64,000 bases of DNA, from the NCBI GenBank assembly GCA_949316235.1, contig OX438753.1, forward strand, positions 22,066,801 to 22,130,800. The letters run 5' to 3'. A model generated the notes under the pieces. The model was not told the DNA's origin. It ran no database searches and saw nothing but the letters and a program-made list of their open reading frames with translations. This document shows positions 20,731 through 31,372 of the stretch, one piece after another; position 1 is the stretch's first letter, and each line of letters opens with the position of its first letter. The stretch is from Oegoconia quadripuncta. Its lineage: Eukaryota > Arthropoda > Insecta > Lepidoptera > Autostichidae. The translations under genes and the position numbers were made by a program.

Positions 20731-21256
20731 CAAAATCAAAAAATCAAAATCAAAAAATGCTTTATTTTGTAGGTACACCGGGTACACTTAAAATAATAAG
20801 ATTTTACATTTTTAAAGCCACTGCTTGTTCAAAAGGCAATTTTCCCCTGAGAAGAACAAGCAAGAAACTCGAGAGGTCGCTCTTTTAAAAAAAGGTTTTT
20901 ATATTACAAAATTATTATTTTGTATTATAATATTTCATTATTAATTGTGAAATAGCCTGGTTATGCGAACGGGCTGGCTATGTCCATGATTGTTTATCAT
21001 CTAAATAATCTGATATTTTATAATATGCTTTCTTAATAAGTTTCTGTTTTATAGTATCTTTAAATTTATTGAAAGGAAGATTTTGTATGTCAACAGGAAC
21101 TTTATTGAAAAAGCGTATACATAACCCTTTTAATGAATTACTGACTTTGTGGAGGCGACTTATGTGACAAGCAAGTTTATCTTTATTTCTTGTATTGACA
21201 TCATGTTTATCACTATTTTTCCTAAATGATGCTATATTTTTTTGACATATATTAGA
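20731..21256 (-). repeat. LINE-C 3' end, minus strand
   Basis: Same family in reverse, with its (ATTTTG)n-type tail at 20731-20758. Together with 20472-20730 it makes an inverted repeat with arms of about 225-240 bp. Confidence 0.8.
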
Positions 21257-21762
21257 TTTTCAAAAATGTACTGTGACGAAAAGGTTATAATATTATACTC
21301 TTTAAATCTGTCTCTAAGTTGTTAAAACTGTAGGAAGTTAAAAGCGCATCCTTACTGGACTAACCTAACCTAACCACGTCTTTGTTGTCGTGCAGCCGAG
21401 TTAACAAACACTTCTCTCACAACAGATTACATTTTATAGACCAATTTCAGCTTGAAGTTTTCTACATAGATTAGCCTATCTATTCTAAACAATATGGAAA
21501 AGAGGTACCTGGCTATGATAATGCCATGTCCCTTGTTCCTATCCGATGTCAAATCTAATTTACATAATAATTGGCGGTTTGGCAGACCACATGATGAAGG
21601 TTTGACAGAGAGGTCACTGGACTGAGAATATTGCATCACGGATAGATAGAAAGATTATGTTTTTACCCTATCTGCCCCGGGAAGGAGGGTTATGTTTTTG
21701 AGTGTATACGTAGGTCACACTAAAAGTTTTGCGTAACTTACAAAAGAACATATTATAACTAA

Positions 21763-21858
21763 TGGCCCGCAACGCATCTGTGGCCCTTTTGGTGTTGCTT
21801 GCTTTCCATCAGGTGACCCGCATGCTCGTTTGCCGCCCTCTCATAAAAAAAAAAAAAA
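21763..21858 (+). repeat. LINE-B 3' tail inside the mariner relic
   Basis: 'tggcccgcaacgcatctgtg' to 'ctctcataaaaaaaa' with poly-A. Flanking AACTAA on both sides is a plausible target duplication. Confidence 0.8.
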
Positions 21859-21884
21859 AACTAAAATATTATGTTTATTGCTTT

Positions 21885-22094
21885 TCAAAATACTCTACAT
21901 TTTAAACATTTTTTCATGCGATCGAACCATTTTTTAAAACAGGAGGACCACAGATCTGAAGGCATGTTTTCAATGTGCTGATTGAATGCTATCACTGCCT
22001 GTTCGGAGTTGGTAAAAGTGAAACCTCTCATCAATTCTTTGATTTTGGGGAAGATACAGAAATCACAGGGTGCTAGGTCAGGATGGGTGACGAG
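21885..22094 (-). pseudogene. Mariner transposase C-terminus
   Basis: Minus strand, ending at the stop 21885-21887. It reads 'HPDLAPCDFCIFPKIKELM' and later 'WSSCFKKWFDRMKKCLK', matching the mariner C-terminal pattern HPPYSPDLAP.D...F..(L/K), with the third catalytic Asp in APCDF. It is open over about 69 codons; the catalytic core upstream is absent. Too short to be active. Confidence 0.85.
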
Positions 22095-22214
22095 TTGTAC
22101 AATTTTTTTTTTATTACTAAGAAGGTTGCAAGACGTTTCAAAAAATATAACATTCGAAATTCAAATGGTTCCGATTAGCTAGAAGTGCAAAACTTTTAGT
22201 GTGCCCCATGTGTA

Positions 22215-22310
22215 TGTAGATTTCTATGTTACGTCCTGTAGCCTATAGCTTGGCCGATTTTGAAGTGCAAGGTGCCGTTAGAGTAAAGAAACGAGAGGTA
22301 TGGAGGTTAA
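22215..22310 (-). repeat. Dispersed repeat ('gtcaagccgtttagg' family), inverse
   Basis: 'tatgttacgtcctgtagcc' and 'ttttgaagtgcaaggtgcc' are complements of blocks at 6405-6570. Confidence 0.5.
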
Positions 22311-22325
22311 TTATTATTTGCGTAC

Positions 22326-22440
22326 TTTTTTTTTATGCACGACCGGTTTATACTTGACCTCAATCACACAAGATGAGGTCTAAGATGGAAGCGTATTGAC
22401 CCGGAAACCCCAACACATTTAAGGGACTGGCTATCTTATC
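22326..22440 (-). repeat. SINE-A, 3' third
   Basis: Poly-T start, then tail and part of the body. A small deletion removes the 'ctgatgttaagtga' stretch. Ends abruptly at 'ctggctatcttatc'. Confidence 0.8.
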
Positions 22441-22792
22441 GTACGATCTCCAATTCAGCTTATATCAATTGAGTTATTACGTCTTGTTTTATATATGTTA
22501 GGTAGTTGTAGCCTTAGTCATGTAAAACATATTTTTTTCCATTAGATATTGTTACGCTTGATTTGGCATCGTCTGACCTACCTAGTGAATATCACACCGA
22601 AACGACACGGCTATCGCAAATTACTGCTGTCATATAAATTTTACAATCTCTTCGTCGTGGCTTTTACAGCCCACGCATACGTCATGCATTGAAATAGACT
22701 TTATGCTAATTCAATACAGTTCACTTTTATTGTAGCAAATGATTTATATTACGGTATAGTATTTGCACCTGGTTTCTTGATGTCATCCATAA
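22441..22792. other. Unassigned
   Basis: AT-rich, no motif recognised. Confidence 0.35.
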
Positions 22793-23023
22793 ATAATAAT
22801 AATAAGAAATATTTCGGACACTTACACCAATCACCTATCCAAACTAAGCAAAGCTTGTGCTATGGATACTAGATAACAGATAAACATACATAAATATTTA
22901 TATAAACATCCAAGACTCGGGAATAAATATTGGTTTTCATCACACAAACATTTACCCCTCGCGGGATTCGAACCCGCAACCGTTGGTTGGTTTCGCTGAT
23001 AGCCCCTGAGCTAAGCGTCGAAC
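22793..23023 (-). repeat. SINE-C, nearly complete
   Basis: Minus strand with B-box 'gcgggttcgaatcccgcg'. The head is altered: after 'cagcgaaaccaac' the usual 'gtgtagtggatagtgac' stretch is replaced. Confidence 0.8.
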
Positions 23024-23283
23024 AGACAAAGAACCCTAAATTCGAACGGAGAAAGCGTTGTAAAAAGCGCTATTGGCCCCCTATACTTGCAACTTTGATT
23101 TCTTTAGCGAAATGTTTGCAATGTCATCGCCAATAAAATGTATATCGTTCTAAATGACGAAGTAAATGCACCGCCATTTGCGTGCTACTCGGTACTTCGG
23201 TTTTCTTTTGCTATGTTTGCGACGTCTAGTAATGTGACAGTCACTTTGGTACCCCGTGAGCTCTGATGACATTCGATTGCTAG

Positions 23284-23515
23284 AAAACACGTAATGTAAA
23301 CTCAAACTCAAACTCAAAGCATTTTATTTCAACGTAAGATACATGATATCATTTGTTGAATGTCAATTTAAATCTATTGGAAATAAAAATAGGGCTAAGC
23401 ATTTTTCGGTCAGTCGGTATGTCCAAGCTACCACCGCTTCGGAAAGGGAAATCATCTGTGGGAAAAGAAGCGGAGCAAGAAACCCACAGGATCATTTTCT
23501 TTTCTTTTCTTTTTT
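23284..23515 (-). repeat. LINE 3' end with (TTTGAG)n tail
   Basis: Plus strand begins (ACTCAA)n, then 'agcattttatttcaacgta'. The 'aagcggagcaagaaacccac' block resembles the 'agaagaacaagcaagaaact' stretch of LINE-C, suggesting a related LINE. Confidence 0.55.
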
Positions 23516-23671
23516 TTTATATATATAAAAGTATACAACTAATACAATTTTATAATTTTTGGGAGCTGGGCGAACCTTACGAAACCTTACCCTATTCCAT
23601 TAGAATAACTTTTTGGTTGACTTTTAACAACCAACTCCATTTCAAAGAGCTCACGGACTATACGGCTATGT

Positions 23672-23795
23672 TATCTATATTAATAATGCGAAAGTTTGGG
23701 TGTTTGTTTGTTGCTCAAGGACGGCGAAACGGATGAACGCATTTGGATGAAATTTGGTATATAGGATTGGATTAAAACATAAGGATATTTATTAT
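23672..23795 (+). repeat. Helitron-like non-autonomous element, 5' part
   Basis: 'attaataatgcgaaagtttg', a 'gacggcgaaacggatgaac' block and 'gatgaaatttggtatatagg' in the same order as 43867 onward. 3' end not present. Confidence 0.6.
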
Positions 23796-25382
23796 TCAAT
23801 TTATTCTATAATAATATTAATAATTGGCTCAATAACTTAATTTGGTATATTTTATTAATTGAATACAATAAGTTACGGGAATAATCTTACACAATATTCT
23901 GTCGGCAACACCGGTGGGTGACAGCCTGTGTTGTCGCTACCGCTGCCACCTGGAGGCTGCTGGTGGTACTACAGATGAAAGTGGAAGGAAAGCACACCAC
24001 TGCAACCTGCATAAATACGAGCTGCGCAGAATAGACTTGCGCAAAATATATCACTAAGAAGAAAAGAGATATATACATCTTTTGGATCAACGGATATATA
24101 TCACTCCTTTATATCTCTAACTCTTTGGTTCCGATGTTCTGTTTGTTGGCACAGCTATATAAGAAAGAAACGATAAAATTGATTATAAAGTGAATCTTGA
24201 TCTCAGAATGAATCGCTCATGTTTTTCATTTGATAGAGTGAGAGAGAATGTAGCTTTACTACGAGTATTCGAATCAGAGCACATTTTAGTAAATATAGTA
24301 TATACTAGTTTTTACATTACCTATTAAAGAATGTAAACAAACAATGCCAACTATGCGATTTAAATTTCATAATTCTCCGCTAGCGAATTTGTGCCCTATC
24401 ACAATACACGGAAGATATACTTAGGCTCACAGCACGTTCATCTCACGTTTCGCATTCTCAGTACGCATGCGCCGAATTATTCATTCTCTCTCTCTTTTCT
24501 ACTCACTGATACCAAATACAAGTGTTTCATTCTGAATCAGAATTAAATTCGATCTAATATGAATCCTAACACAGAGATATAAAGATTTATTTTGAAAGCA
24601 AGTGATATACGGATGTAATCACTCCTTAGGTCAGTAACATATCTTTTTCGTTAATCACTCAGGAGTTACACAAGCCTAGCGCAGAAGAACTGCCCTTGCT
24701 TTTAACCAGGGGGGGCACACTTCAAATGTCATCAATTTTCATAGCAGACTGCGACCTCTGAACTGCGGTTGACGAACTAACCGTTATTAGTGTTCTGTGG
24801 CAGCAGCCGCCATCTTACCGGTGGGTGATGTCATGTCGAGCTCTCAGTCAACGTCGATTTCCTTTTGAAAGTTTTTGTAAAAGTTCAGATTTATGTTAAT
24901 TTATTGTTTGTTTTTGTTATACTTGTTTTTCATAGCTAATTTAAAGAAATTAGTTATGAGAAATAAAAATTTCCTCATAAACAACAATACCTATTTCTAA
25001 ACCCAGTTTCTACCTATATAATCAGTGTACGTAGGTATGTATAGATAGATTTAATTCCTCAACCAATCGCTGGCAGCAGCACTGTCTATACATGCAAATT
25101 TAACCACGGAGTTGCCACTCTTTCTCGGTAAATAGTTACTATACTCTTTGCTTTTAACCGAACTCTGACCGAGTAAACTTCGTCGCGGACCGCATCACAT
25201 TTTGTATACCCAATACTTTGTTGAAGTTTGATTTAATAATATATCCTGTTCAATTTACTGACTCTTTATTTCCATACATCGTAGCTAATAGATAGTATAA
25301 ACTTTTAGTCCACGGCCATATGCCTAATCTTCTAATATCTCCCTCTATTATTTAACAATTCATTTACCAATAACGTTAGTTC
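23796..25382. other. Unassigned; possible diverged TIR element 24088-24628
   Basis: 24088 ('cggatatatatcactcctt', 'atatctct') is partly the complement of 24575-24628 ('agagatataaag', 'gtgatatacgg'), so a decayed inverted-repeat element is possible. 'cagggggggcacacttcaa' at 24708 could be a hAT-like terminus. No gene supported. Confidence 0.35.
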
Positions 25383-25605
25383 TAATTTGATAACACCAAA
25401 CACATTCCATTTGTCCCAGACCAACCCAAACAACTTTCCCCAAGGAACTAAAGTCGAATTCGATTACCCACACAAAGTAAACCATACTGAAACCACCTTT
25501 AGTACGGAAGTCCAACAATTTTCGGCTGGATGCAAGTGGAAACTTTGCGCAATCTGGAGTGGAGGCACCAGAAAACACGAATGATACGAATTAAATTTCA
25601 CCCTG
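25383..25605. mobile_element. MITE-T copy, left end decayed
   Basis: Right end 'aattaaatttcaccctg' followed by TA. Internal 'aactttccccaaggaactaa' and 'cctttagtacggaagtcc' match 36520-36746. Overlapping ORFs on both strands here are incidental. Confidence 0.7.
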
Positions 25606-25685
25606 TATTACATATGAGAATCAAAGCCTCGATTGTAGTAAAGAAATATGTTTGTTAGTTCGTTTGTTTGTAAATGCTTTATTGT

Positions 25686-25962
25686 ACAAATAAATAAAGA
25701 AATATCCTCAGACATACACACAGCGCCATCTAGTTCCACAGTAAGTAACTATAGGCTCGTGTTGTGGATACCAGATGGTTGATATACTACATAAATACAT
25801 TTTTTTTTTAAGTAAATACTTATTGTAAATGAAAACATCCATAACTTGGGTACACATGTCCGTATGCATCACACAAACATATGCCCCTAGCGGTATTCGA
25901 ACCCGTGACCAGTTGGTATTGTGGTCAGTGATTGTAACCATTACACTAAACAGGTCGTCAAA
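25686..25962 (-). repeat. SINE-B, nearly full
   Basis: Minus strand, with head 'gacctgtttagtgtaatggt', a diverged B-box region and the 'cagcgccatctagttcc' tail region. Confidence 0.82.
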
Positions 25963-26044
25963 ACAAACAAAAAGGCAATACCATAAATTTTACATAGATA
26001 CTGAGTATGATGTCTTTCAACAAGAATTATCATTAGCATTGAAA

Positions 26045-26225
26045 TAACTATGCCGCGTTGTTTCGGCACGTAAAAAGACCGGTTTCTTCCCGTCGGTGTC
26101 GTAAAAGGCGATTATGTAACTTTCCACTATATAGGAAGTCCCATAGTCGCAAGTCCATAAAAGCTTGGACGTTTTAACGGCGATGGACTCACCGCTGTCA
26201 CGTGTGCATTTATGTACATTTTAAA
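26045..26225 (-). repeat. LINE-G 3' region
   Basis: 'ggcacgtaaaaagaccggtt', 'aaaaggcgattatgtaactt', 'ctgtcacgtgtgcattta'. Non-coding 3' region of a common lepidopteran LINE. Confidence 0.5.
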
Positions 26226-26647
26226 AGGAACACCGTGAATGTTGTTTTATAGTCCAGTAAGGATACTCATTTAACTTCCTATAATCTTAAAGTCCGTGAT
26301 TTTATTGCATATGAATAGTGTATAGCTTACTTTAGATATTTAGTAGTAGTAGTGTAGGTATTTAGTAATAAAATATATCAAATCAAGTCAAAATATTTTA
26401 TTTCGGATAATTTTATATTAGGTTTACTAACCTATGTCTTAGTTTATGTTAGCATAAAATTTGTCATACAACAATAATAATGAATAGAAATAAAATTGAG
26501 AAAAATGTCAAATTTCAATTGTCAACTTCTAACCTACTAAAAGCGCTGTCCAGTGACTAGCAATAGGACACTCCTGTTTACCTCCCACCACCCTCAGGAT
26601 AATGTTGGTGCTGCCGCACACTCTACTCATCAAATATAGATATTAGA

Positions 26648-26720
26648 TTCGACCTCATCTTCACTTAACATCAGGTGTGATTGAGGTCAAGTACCAACCC
26701 AATTTACATAAAAAAAAAAG
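26648..26720 (+). repeat. SINE-A, last 70 bp
   Basis: 'gacctcatcttcacttaaca' to poly-A. Confidence 0.8.
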
Positions 26721-26735
26721 AAAAGATTAAAATTA

Positions 26736-26965
26736 CCACTGTGAATTTAATGAAATTCAGAGAATTTCCTTAGAACTCCTGGAAATATTTACAAAAAAAA
26801 AACGATCAATATCTTCTTTATATTTATATGAAGAATTTCACCAAGGGATGATATGAGGACTCAGTAAAATATTTTTAGAAAATATAAAGTAGCAATTGAT
26901 GAATTTTTTAGAAAATTGTTTAGGAGATCTTAGAATCTTCTACAACGCAATAAAGTTCACAATAG
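26736..26965. mobile_element. MITE-E0 copy 2, uninterrupted (230 bp)
   Basis: Ends 'ccactgtgaattt' and its diverged complement 'aaagttcacaatag', TA on both sides. Serves as the empty site for the insertion at 19203-20333. A third partial copy is at 32018-32095. Confidence 0.75.
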
Positions 26966-26989
26966 TAACTTTATTTAATATTATAGGCG

Positions 26990-27620
26990 TTATAACTAAA
27001 TACTATACTTAAAGCAAGCTACAGAATGGTTAGAAACCATTTTTAATCTATTTATTTATTTAGGCTCACCAACAGAGTACATACATTGCATCTTACAAAA
27101 TCATTCAAACTAAAATTTTCTGGTATGAACTCCAATTACAGATGAGCACAACACCCAAATGCATATAGTACAATAACACTATAAAACTATAGACATATAA
27201 TTTTAAACTATAAAAAGAATTTTGAAGGTATCTCAAGTAATAAGTTTGGGTAGGTTAAATAAAATATTAAAAAAAAATTACTACTAATTACTTATAACTA
27301 AGTGTGTGTAAAGGTGATAGGTACATTTACACTGAACACTAAAATAAAATAAAATAAAATTCTTTAATATCTTTAATCTTTAATATCTTTATTGTACACA
27401 AAATTGTTACAGAAATATGCATTGTATATAAAATGTACAAAGGCGAGCTTAACTCCGATAGAGTTTTCTACCAGCAAACCTTGTACTCTATTCTATTACA
27501 GATGCGTAAAAAAATCAGGAACTTTAAGATTATAGGAAGTTACACCACAAAAATTATGTATTTTACTGGACTATTAAGCGTTAAACTCGTGTTTGGCATA
27601 TATTTGTCTACTCAAATTGA
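26990..27620. repeat. Dispersed repeat split by LINE-F-like material
   Basis: 'aagcaagctacagaatggtt' (27015) and 'ggaactttaagattatagg' (27520) are the two halves of the 4830-4980 repeat. Between them, 27060-27480 holds LINE tail sequence including (AAAAT)n and 'atctttattgtacacaaaat'. Confidence 0.5.
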
Positions 27621-28176
27621 AATACATATAATATAGTATCGACATAAAAGCTTGACTTTAAGTTGATATACAAGTACGTTATATCTCGTTATACAGTCTC
27701 TTCGCAATTCTCAGTATTAACCCTCAATAGGATTGTACTGTAATGAAATTTCACCCCGACTTTACCACTCGACATGGCCTTGACAAGCGCGCTTCGACTC
27801 GGCAAGAATAGCTTTTCACTTTCACGAACAAACGAGATGTTAGTCATTTACTTAAAGTTATTTCGCGCCATTGTACACGGGGAAACTTCGCTTTTTGTGA
27901 CCCATTAAACTGGAACTTTCAGATGGTATTTAAGTTGGGATTTGGAAGCGTTCATGGTAAATTAAACAGCGCTCAAGAGGCTGATTGTGAATACTTGACT
28001 AGTCACTTGTCTCGCCTACGCTGCGACGTCGTGATTTTCAAACTTAACTTTTCTGAAGTGCAATATCATGGCTATGAAACGTTTTGTTCGTTGTTTTAAT
28101 CACTATACCAATGTCTAACCGAACATATATATAATAAGGATTAAACAACTTAGCACATTTCCTTAGTATTAACCAG
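27621..28176. other. Unassigned, possibly single-copy
   Basis: No repeat family of this window matches. Moderately GC-rich patch 27770-28040. No convincing exon. Confidence 0.35.
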
Positions 28177-28285
28177 TTGGCGACTGACATAGTGTAGTGG
28201 ATAGTGAGTCTGTCAGCGAAGTCAACTGGAATCCCGCGAAGGGTAAATGTTTCTGTGACGAATACGAACATGTCCATTCCTGTCC
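28177..28285 (+). repeat. SINE-C, 5' head only
   Basis: 'agtgtagtggatagtgagtc', 'gtcagcgaagtcaac', then 'gaatcccgcgaagggtaaat'. The B box has lost 'gttgcgggttc'. 3' part missing. Confidence 0.7.
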
Positions 28286-28342
28286 TTCAGATCACTTGAA
28301 GGTAAGTGGTTATGTGATTCAAAGAGGCTCAACAACAGGTTT

Positions 28343-28672
28343 TCTTTTTTTTATATGCACTACGGATTGGTACTTGACGTCAATCACACCTGATGTTAGG
28401 TGAAGATGAGGTCAAAGGTGGAAGCGTACTGACCCGGAAACCCCAACACATTTGGGAGACTGGCTATCTTATCTCTGACAACCGGAACACAACAATGCTA
28501 TTAACATTGCTGCTTGGCGGCAGATAAGATGGTGGTAGCTAGCCAGGTGGACATTTAAAATGCCCTACCACCAACCAAACCGAGTACTTAAACATGTACC
28601 CCGCGGGGATCGAACCCGTGACCTCCGAAACGTAAACCCAATGTTGTTTACATTGAGCCACGGAGGCGGTTA
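28343..28672 (-). repeat. SINE-A, full length
   Basis: Head to poly-A present; B box 'gggttcgatccccg' intact on the minus strand. A short deletion removes 'tttagat' before 'aagatggtggtag'. Confidence 0.9.
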
Positions 28673-29090
28673 ATTTGCGGCGGCGGAGGTTGGTTGGACT
28701 GTACTTCTAAATGGCATGAAAATTAAACTATTAAATATCCGAGAATGTTTTTAAAGTAGGCTGAGTCTGGATGCCAAGTCGGTTTGTAAAAGCTGCCTCA
28801 AAAGGGGACAAAGGACATAGAGAGAATGCCCCGAGCAAATAAATAGGTACCTACCTACTATATTTCAAAAATATTTTACATCGTACACATCTGAAATTTT
28901 CATAATAAATATTATTAGGGCTCAGTTATACAGCTGACTGAGAGAAGAACGAGCAATAAACTCAAAGGTTGCTCTTTTTCTCCTGCCTGACGAAATAAAA
29001 TTAGTTAATGACAAAATGTTTAAAATTCGATTGATACAATAGCTTCAAGCAAAGTGTTTCTATGATGTTAAGGAATATTTAAATTATCAG
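28673..29090. other. Unassigned; LINE-like scrap at 28940-29010
   Basis: 'agagaagaacgagcaataaa' resembles the end region of LINE-C/D. Otherwise featureless. Confidence 0.35.
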
Positions 29091-29195
29091 AATGCTATGT
29101 AAAGTGTCACAGATCATATTTTGCACATCTGCATGCAGATTGAATACATGATTCCTAAATTTCTTATCAGACCTTATAAACTGTATTTTGGCAAA
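29091..29195. repeat. Repeat fragment shared with 8216-8350
   Basis: Closely similar over about 110 bp, including 'tgcatgcagattgaatacat'. At 29195 it gives way to LTR-like DNA. Confidence 0.6.
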
Positions 29196-29209
29196 TTAAT
29201 AATTATAAG

Positions 29210-29449
29210 CAAGGCAACCGTGGATGTCCAGCAGTACCCCGTCTCCCGCGTGCCTCACCTCTCGTCCTTGGCCTGCGTCCCGCCGCTGTCGCCGTGGTAA
29301 TCCGTGGTATTGATTTTCGTTTCGCGTGGACAGTTTGCCCCGATCACCGGTCGCGACGCACGCGCATCTCACCGCGCGTGCGCCCTTATAATTACGTGTT
29401 AACCCCAAGCCTGTAAACCCTTCTTCTTATATCAATAAACCTCTTATAG
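29210..29449 (+). repeat. LTR-like 3' portion (R-U5)
   Basis: GC-rich DNA followed by 'atcaataaacctcttatag' (AATAAA near 29434), ending exactly where a tRNA-Lys-complementary sequence starts. This is the layout of the end of an LTR next to its primer-binding site. The 5' start of the LTR is not resolved, and no gag or pol follows. Confidence 0.5.
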
Positions 29450-29520
29450 TGGCGCCCAACGTGGGGCTCGAACCCACGACCATGAGATTATGAGTCTCAT
29501 GCTCTACCGACTGAGCTAGC
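29450..29520 (-). other. Reverse-transcribed tRNA-Lys copy fused to an LTR end (tRNA pseudogene)
   Basis: Read on the minus strand this is 71 nt of a tRNA ending in an encoded CCA: D-arm 'gctagctcagtcggtagagc', anticodon stem-loop with loop CTCATAA, T-arm 'gtgggttcgagccccac'. The body matches eukaryotic tRNA-Lys(CTT), but the anticodon reads CAT, and the first five nucleotides of the acceptor stem are absent, so it cannot fold into a working tRNA. On the plus strand it begins 'tggcgcccaacgtggggc', the classic tRNA-Lys primer-binding site. CCA, 5' truncation and position after an LTR-like end suggest that reverse transcription copied through the primer tRNA. Confidence 0.75.
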
Positions 29521-29796
29521 TAGATATTTCTTTCATTATATAAGTATGTAACAGATAAAAAAATTTGATTGATAACCGCTGAACGGTTCACATTATTCAG
29601 CCTTTTTTTTTGGTTAATCACAAACTCTTTAGCAGCACCCTTTAAGAGTTTTGCTAATTCTTCTCTAGGAGGCCAGCCTTGTGATTCATATGACGATTTC
29701 AGATGTTATTTTTATAACTGCTTCTAAATAAATGCAAAACTGCCTAGAAACGGGAACTTTTTTTTTAATCATATTATTTATCTTATTATTATTATT

Positions 29797-30195
29797 TTTT
29801 TTTTTTTATATGAGAGGGCGGCAAACGAGCATGCGGGTCACCTGATGGAAAGCAATCCCCGCTGCCCATGGACACCCGCAACACCAAAAGGGTCACAGAT
29901 GCGTTGCCGGCCTTTGAGGAAGGTGTCCACCCCAGAATAAGTAGGGCAGCCTGAGCGATGAGGGATTCTCCAGCAGTGCTGGTACCCTCCTGGGGTACTA
30001 ACTCTTTAAATACCGCTACCATTCTGGAGAGAGACTGGAAGGTGGGCCTCCGGCGCCCTCGCTCACCGGACGAAGCGCAGTGGCAAAATGCCACTACTCA
30101 GACGTCGGTCTTCTGCGAGAGGGTGGTACTTCCCCGGTCGAGCCGGTCCATTCATGCTGCAAGCTAATAGCTTACAGCGTGGCTCTACCACTACA
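29797..30195 (-). repeat. LINE-B 3' untranslated region and tail
   Basis: Minus-strand order: 'gaccggctcgaccggggaag', 'cgcagaagaccgacgtctg', then 'ggccggcaacgcatctgtg' and 'ccatcaggtgacccgcatgc' with poly-A (29795). It shares only the last 130 bp with 15630-15955, so two LINE subfamilies use one tail. Confidence 0.7.
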
Positions 30196-30364
30196 AAAAA
30201 TTATTAGTCGAAAGCGACTATGCCGCTCCATTGGTACAGTTTATTTATACTAGTCGGCTAATTCCTCCGTCGCACAGCAATTTTATATAAATTATACATA
30301 TTTTTGGCTGCTAGAGACGCAGGGTGTGCTAGAGCCCTGCAACCACCTGATACCCTTATATTAT

Positions 30365-30485
30365 TGTTTATAACAACTTCTCTTCTATAATCCTCCTTAC
30401 GGACACATTCCATCAGCACCAGCACATGACCTATCATGTGCCATCCTCCATCACATCACACTCGGTACAATTCGGAGATGGGACT
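30365..30485 (-). pseudogene. LINE ORF2 C-terminal scrap
   Basis: Minus-strand 'SPNCTECDVMEDGT' then, after in-frame stops, 'VLMECVRKEDYRRE'. Same Cys-rich end as 5207-5656. Decayed. Confidence 0.6.
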
Positions 30486-30574
30486 TTTCAACGGGAACTA
30501 TGTATTAAACGGGAACAAGTTATTAAAATGACTTAAGTCACTTTGTGTAGCTCGCTGCAAGAGTGTTTCAATGA

Positions 30575-31087
30575 ATGTTAATTGATAAGAATAGATTTTC
30601 TATTAATTTATATAATAATACGATGACGACGACGAACGAACGACGCGCCATAAGACTCATAGGCGATGACCCAACGGTTACCGGCAAATTGCAAAGCCTT
30701 GAACACCGCCGTAGGGTCGCATGCCTTTCAGTATTTTACAGGATACATTTCGATGAGTGTGCGATGGAATTGCACGATCTTATTCCACCGTCCCCTTTCC
30801 ATCTTCGGACAACCAGGCGTGGGGGGGGTTTCCATCCATATGTTGTCAACATACCGAACATCCGCACTAAGCGCTTTGCTTCATCATTTATAATGCGGAC
30901 TGCTAAGGTATGGAACTCACTGCCCGCGTCGGTTTTTCCCGACACTTACAACCTTGGGATCTTCAAGTCTAGAGTGAATAGGCATTTACTGGGTGCGCGT
31001 GACACATCTTCGGCTTCATCATCACTTTCCATCAGGTGAGATTGTAGTCAAACGCGAAACCAGTTTTTAATAAAAAAAAAAAAAAAA
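30575..31087 (+). pseudogene. LINE ORF2 C-terminus with 3' tail
   Basis: About 150 codons ending at the stop 31037-31039: 'RRAIRLIGDDPTVTGKL', 'EHRRRVACLSVFYR', 'KVWNSLPASVFPDTYNLG' and 'FKSRVNRHLLG'. These blocks close the reverse transcriptase ORF of CR1/Jockey-group LINEs. A short 3' region 'atcaggtgagattgtagtca' and a poly-A of about 17 follow. This 3' region resembles the SINE-A tail, pointing to the LINE that mobilises SINE-A. The copy is 5' truncated but its remaining frame is open, so it is fairly young. SINE-B follows directly after its poly-A. Confidence 0.82.
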
Positions 31088-31088
31088 G

Positions 31089-31372
31089 AAGACGACCTGT
31101 TTGGTGTAGTGGTTAGAAACACTGACTGCTATAAAAGGTCGCGGGTTCGAATCCCTCTAGGGGCATATGTTTGTATGATGAATACAGATATGTGTTCCCG
31201 AATTATGGATGTATTTCATTTATATATTTATTTGTGTTTTCATTTATGTATTTATTTACAAAGCAAATTATTTGTGTAATTTATCAACCATCTAGTATCC
31301 ATAATACGAGTACAAGCCTAGTTGCTTAATGTGTAACTACATGGCATGTGCAAAGATATTTATTTATTTAAT
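31089..31372 (+). repeat. SINE-B, full length
   Basis: Reference copy: head 'gacctgtttggtgtagtggt', B box 'gcgggttcgaatccc', middle 'gtgttcccgaattatggatg', tail with 'tcaaccatctagtatccata' and a TATTTATTTA end. Confidence 0.88.

Larger units (their letters stand above)
21707..22211 (-). mobile_element. Mariner relic
   Basis: Inverted ends 'cacactaaaagttttgc' (about 21716) and its complement (22187-22203) enclose a mariner transposase C-terminus on the minus strand and a LINE-B tail inserted at 21763-21858. A TA precedes the left end. Confidence 0.75.

Noticed and set aside
29450..29520. Functional tRNA-Met gene (CAT anticodon)
   Set aside because: The body is tRNA-Lys-like, the acceptor stem lacks its 5' strand, and CCA is encoded in the DNA, so it is a reverse-transcribed copy.
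30736..30945. Minus-strand ORF opposite the LINE C-terminus
   Set aside because: Shadow of the plus-strand LINE frame.
31089..31165. tRNA genes at SINE heads (this and the other SINE-A/B/C copies)
   Set aside because: Only promoter boxes are conserved; stems do not pair as tRNAs, and each is followed by a SINE body.
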